Positions 45,816-53,989 of a DNA stretch of 64,000 nt are shown here, one piece after another; the first letter of the stretch is position 1, and each line of letters begins with the position of its first letter. The stretch spans positions 1-64,000 of the forward strand of contig NZ_BOMI01000082.1 of NCBI RefSeq assembly GCF_016862115.1, in the 5' to 3' direction. The position numbers and the translations under genes are program-made. This DNA is from Paractinoplanes deccanensis. GTDB taxonomy: Bacteria > Actinomycetota > Actinomycetes > Mycobacteriales > Micromonosporaceae. Below the pieces are notes generated by a model that was not told the DNA's origin, ran no database searches, and saw only the letters and a program-made list of their open reading frames with translations.

Positions 45816-46796
45816 GTGCTCGGAACGACCCAAACGGACGGCGTCGACGAGGTCCGTGACCTGGCGCGCCGGGGTCTGCTGGCCGCCACGATCGCCGGCA
45901 CCTCGGGGCCGGACCGGCTGCGGCTGACCGGCGCGACGTACTCCATCGTGTGGCCGGTCGGCTATCAGCGGCTCACGCAGAAGTTCGAGCTCCGGCGGGG
46001 GCACGTCGCCTGCGCGACGTCGGTGAGCCGGCTCGCCGACGAGTGCCTGGACCGCTTCGAGAACGACGTCGAGGCCGTGGTGGACGACGTCGCCCGCAAG
46101 GCGAGCACCCGGATAGACAATCTGGAGGGCTGGATCGCCAGCCGCCTGGTGCCGGCCACCGTGGACGGGCACCGGCGGCGGCGCGGCGCGAACGGCGCGC
46201 TCCAGCGTCCCCGCGTCCCGGCCTGGCTCGCCGGCGAGCTGGGCGGCGACACCTGGCTGCTCGACCTCGCCACCCAGATCCTGACCTGGGTGGGCACCCC
46301 GTCGACGGCGGGCTACGACCTGTGGCCGGTGGAGAGCTGGGTGGTGCGCCGGTGCGAGCGCCACGGCGGCTGGTCCGTCTACGGCGAGGCCGACGTGCGC
46401 GAGGACATCCACACCGTGCTGGCCGCGATGCGGCGCCGTCCGCAGTGGTACGAGCAGTACGTCGAGGCGCCGCTCGGCCACAAGCAGCCCCCGGTCGCCT
46501 CCGCGGCCCACCTCGACGGCCCCGCCGAGCCCGCCACCGACCCCGCCGCCGAGCACGAGCGCCTGCTCACCGCGCTGGCGCACGGCGCCGTCCAGCTCAT
46601 CCGGGCGCGCCTGTCCCGCGGCGAGCCGGCCCGCGCCGTGGTGGTCGAGGTGATCAACACCGTGTTCGGCGCCGACTCCGGCGACGGCGCGTCCGGCCGG
46701 GCGTACGACGACCGGCTCGAACGGGTGCTCCGCGACGGCGCCGGGATCGACCGGATCGTCGCCACCGTGCTCGACATCCTGCGCGGCGAGGACTGA
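45816..46796 (+). CDS. Hypothetical regulator-like protein heading the CHAT operon
   Basis: The 326-residue soluble protein is not in a family I can name. The middle part reads RFENDVEAVVDDVARKAST, then NLEGWIASRLVPATVDGHRRRRG. This is reminiscent of sigma-70 region 2 (a helix, then a Trp-containing strand-turn and an Arg-rich helix), followed by QRPRVPAWLAGELGGDTWLLDLA. The C-terminal third is acidic and helical. It may be a DNA-binding or sigma-like partner for the CHAT proteins, but this is a guess. The GTG at 45816 follows TAGGAGGGCG. It lies 58 bp before the CHAT protease gene. Confidence 0.7.
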   Translation: MLGTTQTDGVDEVRDLARRGLLAATIAGTSGPDRLRLTGATYSIVWPVGYQRLTQKFELRRGHVACATSVSRLADECLDRFENDVEAVVDDVARKASTRIDNLEGWIASRLVPATVDGHRRRRGANGALQRPRVPAWLAGELGGDTWLLDLATQILTWVGTPSTAGYDLWPVESWVVRRCERHGGWSVYGEADVREDIHTVLAAMRRRPQWYEQYVEAPLGHKQPPVASAAHLDGPAEPATDPAAEHERLLTALAHGAVQLIRARLSRGEPARAVVVEVINTVFGADSGDGASGRAYDDRLERVLRDGAGIDRIVATVLDILRGED

Positions 46797-46854
46797 CCGC
46801 TCCGCCCGTCGTCCGTCAGAACCAGGAGGCGGCACCGAAGAGGGGTGGAGACCG

Positions 46855-48972
46855 ATGACGCGACCCGACGATCCCGCGCTCGCGGCGATGCTGGGGCTGA
46901 TGCCGGACTACCTCGAGGCGATGCGGGAGCACCAGGACGGCGACACCACGGCGGCCCTCGCGAGGTTCTCGGCGGTGATGGCCCGGTCCGGCGAGCTTCC
47001 GCCGGGTCATCCGGTGCGCGAGGCGATGGACCGCGTCGCGCCGATGCTGGAGGCGATGCGGGCGGTCGCCGAGGGGCGGCCCGCCGAGATGCCGGAGTCG
47101 CGGCCCGGCGCGAGCGAGGACGAGCTCGCGTTCCACCTCATGGCCCGCGGCGGCCTCGCGATGCGCCAGGGCGCCGAGACGGACCCGGCCACGATCGACG
47201 CCGCGGTCGCCGACCTGCGCGCGGCCGTGGAGCTGACCCCCGGCGGGCATCCCGAGCGGGTCTTCCACCTCGCCTCGCTGGCGCTGGGCCTGCGGCAGCG
47301 CGCGGAGGTGCGCGGCACGCTCGCCGACGTGGACGAGGCGATCGCCGTGCTGACCACCGCCCGCGAGCTGGCCGGCGGCCCGGAGCACCCGCACTGGTCG
47401 TTCGTCAACGAGCTGCTCGCCGGCCTGCACCTGCGGCGCGGCGACTCCGCGCCGTCGCGGCTGGCGGCGCTGGAGGGCCTGCGCGGCTACGCGTGGCGGG
47501 TGCTGCTCCAGCCGAACCCCGCCTCGGCGCGCGCCGTCGCGGCCGAAGCCGCCCGGGAGGCCGTGGCGGCGGCCTCCCGGTGCCTGGTCGACCACCAGCC
47601 CGCGGACGCGCTGCGCGCCCTCGACGCCGGGCGCGGGCTGATGCTGTTCGCCGCCACGGAGCTGCGCGACCCGTACACCCGGCTGATCGACGCCGGGCAC
47701 CGCGACCTGGCCGAGCGGTGGCGCGCCACCGACCGGCCGCCCTCGTCGCTGCGCGAGCGGGTCCTCGAGGTGCTGGCCCGCGACACCGGCCTGCTCGACC
47801 CGCCCGACCTCGGCGAGATCCAGGGCGCGCTCCGGCCGCTCGGCGTGGACGCGCTGGTCTATCTGGTGCCCGCGGACGCGCCGGCCCCGGGCTGGGCCGT
47901 GATCGCCCCCGCCGAGGGACCGGCACGCTACCTGGCGCTGCCGCACCTCACGATCGAGGCCGGCACGGACATCGAGCGCTACCTGGCCGCGATGGCGAGC
48001 CGGGACGCCGGGGCGGTCGAGCCGGAGGATCTCACCGGCAGCCTCGACGGGCTCTGCGCCTGGGCGTGGAAGGCCGCCATGGGCCCGCTGACCGGCCCGC
48101 TCGCCGGGGACGGCCGGGTGCCGCGCCTGGTGCTGATCCCGATGGGCGACCTCGCCCGGGTGCCGTGGCAGGCGGCGCGGGACCCCGGCGGGACGTACGC
48201 GGTCGAACGGGTCTCGCTCTCCCAGGCGGTCTCGGCGCGCCTGCTGTGCGACAGCGCGGCGGCCGACCCGGTGCGGCTGACCTCGGCGGGCCTGGTGCTC
48301 GCCGACCCGGACACCGGCGGCCGAGCGCCCGAGCTGCGGTCGGCGCGCCTGGAGGCGTACGCGATCCACCAGTCCTTTTATCCCGCCGCGACCTACGTCG
48401 GCCGCCGACCCGACGGCAGCGTCAGCGTCTCGGGGGCGGGCACGGCCGAGGACGTCCGCGCCTGGCTGCGCGCGGACGGCGCCGTGGCCGGCACGATGCT
48501 GCACCTCGCCTCGCACGGCGTCATCGAGACCGGCCGGTCCGCCGCGTCGCGGCTGCTGCTGCACGGCGAGGACCTCACCGCCGACGAGCTGGTCGGCGTG
48601 ATGACGCAGGCGCGGCGGCACCCGGTCGGCCTCGTGGTGCTCGCGGCCTGCCACACCGGCCGCTCCATCCACGGCTACGACGAGGCGTACAGCCTGGGCA
48701 CGATGTTCCTGGCCGGGGGAGCGCGGTCGGTGCTGTCGGCGCAGTGGAGCGTCCCCGACCAGGACACGTCCCTGCTCATGTACATGGTCCACCACTTCCT
48801 GACCACCGAGCGCCGCGCTCCGTGGGACGCGCTGCGCCGCGCGCAGCTGTGGATGCTCGACGACGACCGGCGGCCGCCCCGGGGCATGCCCTCCCCGCTG
48901 CGCCGCATGCTCCAGGAGACCGATCCCGCGCGCGTGGTGGCGTGGGCCGGCTTCGTCCACTGGGGCCAGTGA
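46855..48972 (+). CDS. CHAT domain protein with intact catalytic dyad
   Basis: The 705-residue protein has an alpha-helical N-terminal half of TPR-like repeats (for example ELAFHLMARGGLAMRQG and AVADLRAAVELTPGG). A C-terminal CHAT (caspase-like) protease domain follows. The dyad is complete: His554 in LHLASHG and Cys599 in LAACHTG, followed by the typical LGTMFLAGGARSVLSAQWSV. CHAT proteases act in bacterial conflict and cell-death systems, often triggered by a sensor. The ATG at 46855 follows GTGGAGACCG. It is the second gene of a five-gene operon and next to a degenerate CHAT protein. Confidence 0.92.
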   Translation: MTRPDDPALAAMLGLMPDYLEAMREHQDGDTTAALARFSAVMARSGELPPGHPVREAMDRVAPMLEAMRAVAEGRPAEMPESRPGASEDELAFHLMARGGLAMRQGAETDPATIDAAVADLRAAVELTPGGHPERVFHLASLALGLRQRAEVRGTLADVDEAIAVLTTARELAGGPEHPHWSFVNELLAGLHLRRGDSAPSRLAALEGLRGYAWRVLLQPNPASARAVAAEAAREAVAAASRCLVDHQPADALRALDAGRGLMLFAATELRDPYTRLIDAGHRDLAERWRATDRPPSSLRERVLEVLARDTGLLDPPDLGEIQGALRPLGVDALVYLVPADAPAPGWAVIAPAEGPARYLALPHLTIEAGTDIERYLAAMASRDAGAVEPEDLTGSLDGLCAWAWKAAMGPLTGPLAGDGRVPRLVLIPMGDLARVPWQAARDPGGTYAVERVSLSQAVSARLLCDSAAADPVRLTSAGLVLADPDTGGRAPELRSARLEAYAIHQSFYPAATYVGRRPDGSVSVSGAGTAEDVRAWLRADGAVAGTMLHLASHGVIETGRSAASRLLLHGEDLTADELVGVMTQARRHPVGLVVLAACHTGRSIHGYDEAYSLGTMFLAGGARSVLSAQWSVPDQDTSLLMYMVHHFLTTERRAPWDALRRAQLWMLDDDRRPPRGMPSPLRRMLQETDPARVVAWAGFVHWGQ

Positions 48973-48991
48973 CCGAAAGGTGGTAGGTGCC

Positions 48992-51682
48992 GTGGACGGG
49001 AACATCGCGCGACTGCGGGACGAGCTGTCCCGGCTGGACGGGCCGGCTCGGGTGCCCAAGCTGGTCGAGCTCGGCCAGGCGCTCAACCAGCGCTACTGGC
49101 GGGCCGGGCCGGGTCAGCCGGCGGCGCTCGGCGAGCTGTCGGCCGCGATCGAGGCGTGGGACGAGGCGTACGGCCTGCTCGACCCCGGCGATCCCGCGCG
49201 CGGGCAGGTCGCCGCCCAGCTCGGCTGGTACCTCTCGATGCGGTACGGCGCGCACGGCAGCGGCCCGAAGGACCGCGACACCGCCATCTTCGTGCTCCGC
49301 GAGGCGCTGACCTTCACCAGCGTGCCCGCGCCGCAGGTCACCATCGCGCGGTTGTCGCTCGGCCAGCTGCACCTGTCGCGCGCGACCGAGGCGATGAGCC
49401 CGGCCGGCGCGCGGGGCGGATTCCTGCACGGGCTGCCGCAGGGCGTGGACGGGGACGCCGACGAGGCCGTCCGGCTCTTCCGCGAGGTCCTCGACGGGCC
49501 GCCGCTGAGCGCGGACGTCACCGCGATGGCCCGGACGCTGCTCACCCTGGCCGAGTCGATCCAGCCGCTGCTCAGCGGCGACCTGTCGCGCTTGGACCTC
49601 GGCAAGATGATGGAGATGATGTCGGTGCTCCAGCGGTTGCAGCGCGACGGCATGCCGTCCACCACGTGGGTGACGGGCGACTCGCTCAACTATCCGGTCA
49701 CCGTCATGGACCCCGAGGTCCATCAGCCGCCGACGGTCCCGCCCCGCCGGCCGGCGCCCACGGCCTTCGCCGCACCGTCCTCCTCGGCGCGGCGGGCCGC
49801 CCGCGATCGGCTCTCCTCGCTGGTCGCCTGCCCCGATCAGCCGGTGTGGGAGCAGGCCCGCGCGCTCCTGCTGGCCGGTCCCTCGGCCGTGCCGCCCGCC
49901 GATCTCGACGCGTTCGCCGGTGCCGCCGCGAACGCGGCCGACGAGGACGAGGGCACCGCCGTGGAGCGCGGTCTCGACCGGCTCCTGGCCGCGATCGGCA
50001 TGAGCCTGCGCGGCCGCCGCGACGGCAGTGGCTGGGCGGACGAGGAGGACGTTCCCGCCGCGTACGTCGCCGCCGCCCACCAACTCGCGGCGGCCACCCG
50101 GCACGTGCCACCGGACCACCCTGCCGCCGTCGTCATCATCGAGGCCACCGGGTCCGTGCTCGACGATCGTCGCCCGCTCGCGGGCCCGGTCACCGACATC
50201 GCTCAGGACATCTCCTCGTACGGGGAAAGGGTCCCGTCCCTGCCACCCGCCGCGGCCGCCGTCGCCGCCCTGTGCCGCGCGGTGGCCGCCGCCGAGATCG
50301 TCCCCTGCACCGCCGCCGGCGTGCCGGCCGGCCATCCCTGGCACCAAGTCCTGACCACGGCCGCCGCCCACGCCGAGCTCCTGGCGGCCGTGCGCGCCGG
50401 CGCGCCCGTGCCACCGCGTCCCGAGCTCGGCTTCCTCGCCATGCTGCTCCACGACGTGCCGGCCGCCCTCGACGCCGCCCCGAAACGGCCCTCACCCCGT
50501 GAGGCCGCCGTGCTCGGCGCCGCCCACCCCGACCCGGACACCGCGATCTCGCTGCTGGAGAGCGCCGTCCGCGCCCTCGACGACGACGGCCTGCGCACCC
50601 GCACCTGGCAGCGCCTCGCCGAGGCGTACCACCGCAGAGGCGCGACCGGAGACGCCGAGCTGTGCCGCAACGCGGGGCTGAAGGCCCTGCGGGACCGTGC
50701 CTTCGCGACCCGCTTCGCACACTGGATGATCGCCGGCGGGCGCGCGGCCGAGGCCTTCACCGCGTTCGAGGCCGCCGCCACCTCGCCGGTCGCCGCCTCG
50801 CTGCCGCACGACATCGTCGCGGTCCTCACGGGCGTCGAGCCGCCCCCGTCGCCGCCGCTCGACGCGCCCTCGATCGCCGACGTCGCCGCCGCGGTCCGCC
50901 GGCTCGGCGCCGCGGCCTTCGTCCACGTGCACCCGGCCGGCGCCCTGCGCCTCGACGCGGCCACCGAAGAGCTCGCGCTGCTCCCGTCGGTGCCCGGCGA
51001 AACCGTCTTCGCGTCCCTGACCGACGGCGTGGACCATCTGACGCCGGCCGCCGCCACCGTCGTCTCGCTCGTGCCGTCCGCGGCCCACCTGCTGCGGCCG
51101 CTCGCCACCCCCACCGGCAGGCCCCTGTTCGTGGTCAACCCGCGAGGCGACCGCGACGCGGCGATGGCCGAGGTCCTGGCGGTACGCCGGTTGTTCTACC
51201 CGCAGTCGCTCTGCGCCGGCCGCGCCCTCGAGCCCGTCGACACCCCCGGCACGGCCGGCGACCTGCGCGTGCACCTGCCCGGCGCTTCCCTCGTGCACCT
51301 GGCCTGCGGTCTGCACGGCACCGAGCTGGAGCTGGCCGACGGCGAGACCCTGGACCTCGCGTCCCTCCAGGCGAGCGGCGGCCTGGTGATCCTCGCCGAG
51401 GGCACCGCGCCCGCCCTGCTCGACGCCGGCTTCCGCGGCGTGGTCGGCTGGCAGTGGCCGGTCCCGTCGCCGTACGCGGCCCTCGCGCTCTTCCTGCTCC
51501 ACCAGCACCTGGTCGACGAGCGCCTGACCCCCGCAGCGGCCGTCAACGCCGTGCACCGCTGGATGCTCGACCCGGACCGCACCCTGTCACCGCTGCTGAC
51601 CGGCGCCCACCTGCACACCGTCCGGACCACCGACCTGACCCAGCCGTCCCTGTGGGCCGCGCTGGCCTATCACGGCCGCTGA
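48992..51682 (+). CDS. CHAT-like protein with degenerate catalytic site
   Basis: The 896-residue protein mirrors the preceding one: a long alpha-helical repeat region followed by a CHAT-like C-terminus. The His region reads LVHLACGLHGTELEL, with a His near residue 775. The region of the catalytic Cys is shortened and reads LVILAEGTAPALLDAGFRGVVGWQWPV, so the ACxTG cysteine is missing. It is probably an inactive pseudo-protease that pairs with or regulates the active CHAT protein. The GTG at 48992 has GGTAGG upstream; a GTG at 48980 is possible. It starts 19 bp after the first CHAT gene. Confidence 0.88.
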   Translation: MDGNIARLRDELSRLDGPARVPKLVELGQALNQRYWRAGPGQPAALGELSAAIEAWDEAYGLLDPGDPARGQVAAQLGWYLSMRYGAHGSGPKDRDTAIFVLREALTFTSVPAPQVTIARLSLGQLHLSRATEAMSPAGARGGFLHGLPQGVDGDADEAVRLFREVLDGPPLSADVTAMARTLLTLAESIQPLLSGDLSRLDLGKMMEMMSVLQRLQRDGMPSTTWVTGDSLNYPVTVMDPEVHQPPTVPPRRPAPTAFAAPSSSARRAARDRLSSLVACPDQPVWEQARALLLAGPSAVPPADLDAFAGAAANAADEDEGTAVERGLDRLLAAIGMSLRGRRDGSGWADEEDVPAAYVAAAHQLAAATRHVPPDHPAAVVIIEATGSVLDDRRPLAGPVTDIAQDISSYGERVPSLPPAAAAVAALCRAVAAAEIVPCTAAGVPAGHPWHQVLTTAAAHAELLAAVRAGAPVPPRPELGFLAMLLHDVPAALDAAPKRPSPREAAVLGAAHPDPDTAISLLESAVRALDDDGLRTRTWQRLAEAYHRRGATGDAELCRNAGLKALRDRAFATRFAHWMIAGGRAAEAFTAFEAAATSPVAASLPHDIVAVLTGVEPPPSPPLDAPSIADVAAAVRRLGAAAFVHVHPAGALRLDAATEELALLPSVPGETVFASLTDGVDHLTPAAATVVSLVPSAAHLLRPLATPTGRPLFVVNPRGDRDAAMAEVLAVRRLFYPQSLCAGRALEPVDTPGTAGDLRVHLPGASLVHLACGLHGTELELADGETLDLASLQASGGLVILAEGTAPALLDAGFRGVVGWQWPVPSPYAALALFLLHQHLVDERLTPAAAVNAVHRWMLDPDRTLSPLLTGAHLHTVRTTDLTQPSLWAALAYHGR

Positions 51683-51694
51683 CGGGAGCAGACC

Positions 51695-51874
51695 ATGGCC
51701 GACCCCGTACGAGACCTGCTGCTCGCCGAACTCCGCAAGGCCGCCACCGCCGCACTCGCCGGCGGCGCAACCCCCGCCGACCTCACCGCCGGTCTGAGCG
51801 ACCGCCTGCGCCGCCTCGACCGGCTGCGGGCCGCCGCGGACGCGCGTGCCGACGCCGAACGGCGTGGCGGGTAG
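51695..51874 (+). CDS. Small helical protein in the CHAT operon (59 residues)
   Basis: This 59-codon gene begins 12 bp after the degenerate CHAT gene. Its product reads ADPVRDLLLAELRKAATAAL, then a Gly-rich turn, then DLTAGLSDRLRRLDRLRAAA, so two amphipathic helices are likely. It has a GGGAGCAGACC ribosome site and fits the operon spacing. The family is not recognised. A small partner, adaptor or inhibitor of one of the CHAT proteins is possible. The next gene starts 10 bp after it. Confidence 0.65.
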   Translation: MADPVRDLLLAELRKAATAALAGGATPADLTAGLSDRLRRLDRLRAAADARADAERRGG

Positions 51875-51884
51875 CCTGCCCTGC

Positions 51885-52940
51885 ATGCAGCCCGCCACGA
51901 AGCTGGAGCGCCGGGTGGTGAAGGCCGCCGAGCAGGCGCTGGAACGGCAGCGCTATGTGAGCCCGCTCGACGTGCTGACCGGGATGGGCTGGCTGCCGCC
52001 GGGGCTGGTGACCGACTGGCGGCAGGGCCGGGCGGCGCACCTGGAGGCGGTCGCGGCGGTGTCGGCGGACCGGCTGGCCGACGCGCTCGAAGTGTTCCAT
52101 CGCTGGGTGGCGAGCCGTGGGCTGCGGCCGAGCGAGGTGGAGTACGTGGCGGCGACGCGGGACCGGCGGGCGCTGCGTTTCACGGCCGGCGGGGAACCCG
52201 CGCTGGAGTCGGCGTACCGCACCCACTGGATGCCGGCCGACCTGCCGGACAAGCAGCGCGAACGGATCACGGCGCGGCAGAGCAAGGCGCCCGACCTGGT
52301 CGTGATGCAGGCGCTCCGCCCGTACACCTGCGGTGGTTGCGGCCAGACCGGCGCCGAGCTGCTGATGATGGAGGACGGCGCACCGATCTGCCTCACCTGC
52401 GCGGACCTCGACCACCTGGTCTTCCTGCCCGCCGGCGACGCGGCGCTGACCCGGCGCGCCAAGCAGGCCAGCCGGCTGTCGGCGGTGGTGGTCCGGTTCA
52501 ACAAGTCCCGCAAACGCCACGAGCGCCAGGGCCTGCTGGTCGAGCGGGCGGCCGTCGAACAGGCCGAGGAGCAATGCCTCTCCGACGAGGAGGCCCGGGC
52601 CCGCCGCCGCGAGCGGGACAGGCAGCGCCGCGAAGTCGCCGACGAGTCCTTCCAGCAGAAACTGGCCGAGGAGATCGTCCGGCTCTTCCCCGGCTGCCCG
52701 CCCACCCGCGCGGCGGAGATCAGCCTGCACACCGGCGCCCGGGGCAGCGGCCGCGTGGGCCGCAGTGCCGCCGGCCGCGCCCTGGACCCGGACGCGGTGA
52801 CCCGAGCGGTGGTCGCCTCGGTCCGGCACGAGAACACTTCATACGACGAGATGCTGATGTCCGGGGTGCCCCGCGACGAGGCCCGCGAGCGCATCCGCCC
52901 CGACATCGACCGGGTCCTGCAGGCGTGGCGGCAGCCCTGA
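51885..52940 (+). CDS. DUF2293 domain protein with zinc-ribbon-like motif
   Basis: The 351-residue protein has a central CxxC pair of zinc-ribbon type (YTCGGCGQTGAELLMMEDGA, then ICLTCADLDH, near residues 148-180). A basic coiled region and a C-terminal DUF2293 part follow (GCPPTRAAEISLHTGARGSGRVG, and RHENTSYDEMLMSGV with DEARERI). DUF2293 has no known function. It is the last gene of the CHAT operon by spacing. The ATG at 51885 is used because upstream frame sequence is the preceding gene. It converges on a decayed gene 24 bp away. Confidence 0.85.
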   Translation: MQPATKLERRVVKAAEQALERQRYVSPLDVLTGMGWLPPGLVTDWRQGRAAHLEAVAAVSADRLADALEVFHRWVASRGLRPSEVEYVAATRDRRALRFTAGGEPALESAYRTHWMPADLPDKQRERITARQSKAPDLVVMQALRPYTCGGCGQTGAELLMMEDGAPICLTCADLDHLVFLPAGDAALTRRAKQASRLSAVVVRFNKSRKRHERQGLLVERAAVEQAEEQCLSDEEARARRRERDRQRREVADESFQQKLAEEIVRLFPGCPPTRAAEISLHTGARGSGRVGRSAAGRALDPDAVTRAVVASVRHENTSYDEMLMSGVPRDEARERIRPDIDRVLQAWRQP

Positions 52941-52964
52941 CCGGACAGCCACGGCGCTGCGGAC

Positions 52965-53440
52965 CTACACCCCGGATAGCCGCAACGGCTCGGTACGACC
53001 CGCCGGCGTGATGATCTCGTACGGCGTCCAATCTCGCGTGTCGGCGCTCGCCGCACGCGCCTGACTCTGCCGGCGCCGCAGCTGAACGGTGAGCCCGCTC
53101 GCCTCCGGCAGCGGAATGACCTGCTGAACGTCGAGCAACAGGCGACTGTCGACCTTGTACGGCGTGAGCCGCACGCACCGTATGTCGAGCCCGTAGACGT
53201 CGTTGAGCCACAACACCGTCGTCGTGATTCTCCCGGTCGAATCCCGCGGCCACCAGAACGACCCGCACCTCTCGGCTGAGGACGGCCTCCTCGCCGCCGG
53301 CATCCTCGAGAAACTCCGCGAGTCTGGTGAGGGCCTCCTCGACCGCGTCGGGTTCCACCTTCGCCAGCGGCGTACCGCAACGCCTGTAGCTCCAGGGGGA
53401 CCTCGATCAGCTGATCGGCAGTCATCTCGAAGAGCGGCAT
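52965..53440 (-). pseudogene. Decayed PD-(D/E)XK nuclease-like protein gene
   Basis: Parts of one known protein type are spread over three frames. The start (ATG 53440) reads PLFEMTADQLIEVPLELQALRYA. A middle part in another frame reads EEALTRLAEFLED and REVRVVLVAAGFDREN. The end in the third frame (52965-53219) reads VLWLNDVYGLDIRCVRLTPY and LLLDVQQVIPLPEA. Intact members have a nuclease core of roughly 100 residues before the ELQALRYA segment; it is deleted here. Two frameshifts and one deletion make this a clear pseudogene. Confidence 0.78.
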
Positions 53441-53989
53441 CCGCCCATCCTGATAGCCCCAGGGCCGTAGCGGAATCGAGGGCTTACAGCCCCGCAGGTC
53501 GAGCGTCACGGAGCAAGAGGGTCACCCGACCGGAGTAGCCGCCACCGCAGCGCACCGTCGGAGATCGTCGCGGCGCCGAATGGCTGGTGCAGCCTGCCGT
53601 GCCTTCGCACGAGTGATCGTTTCGTGCATGCCCGAAGTCGCACATGGTGCACATCGGCGGGATCGATTGCAACGCTGTCAAAGGGTGTTTCGCTGGGCCT
53701 ACCGGCAGGTCACCATGGGGCAACGGATTGGTGGTTGCCGATGGATCTTCCGGGAAGCGATCATGTTTGGGCCGGTCATGGCGTCGCACGGCGGGTACGG
53801 CGCTGATCCTGGGGACGCATGACTCTCGTATTCGAGGGCAGGAGTTTCCACGGATGGAGGCGTCATGGCAGTGCGACGGCCGGACACGCGCGCGTCGAGC
53901 ACCGGTGGCCGCATGGTCCATACTGGACCGGTGAGCACGTGCGGATGCACGTGCAGATGCGCCGGGGCTCTGGTCCGGGGAGGACTCGT
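53441..53989. other. Intergenic region without a recognisable gene
   Basis: Base composition is less GC-rich than usual and no frame shows a family pattern. A GGGGAGGACTCGT ribosome site at the right edge belongs to the next gene, so its promoter is probably here. No hairpin or repeat stands out. Confidence 0.6.

Noticed and set aside
53484-53921. Minus-strand ORF of 145 codons before the EboE-like gene
   Set aside because: Composition is random-looking, there is no good start site, and it overlaps the likely promoter.
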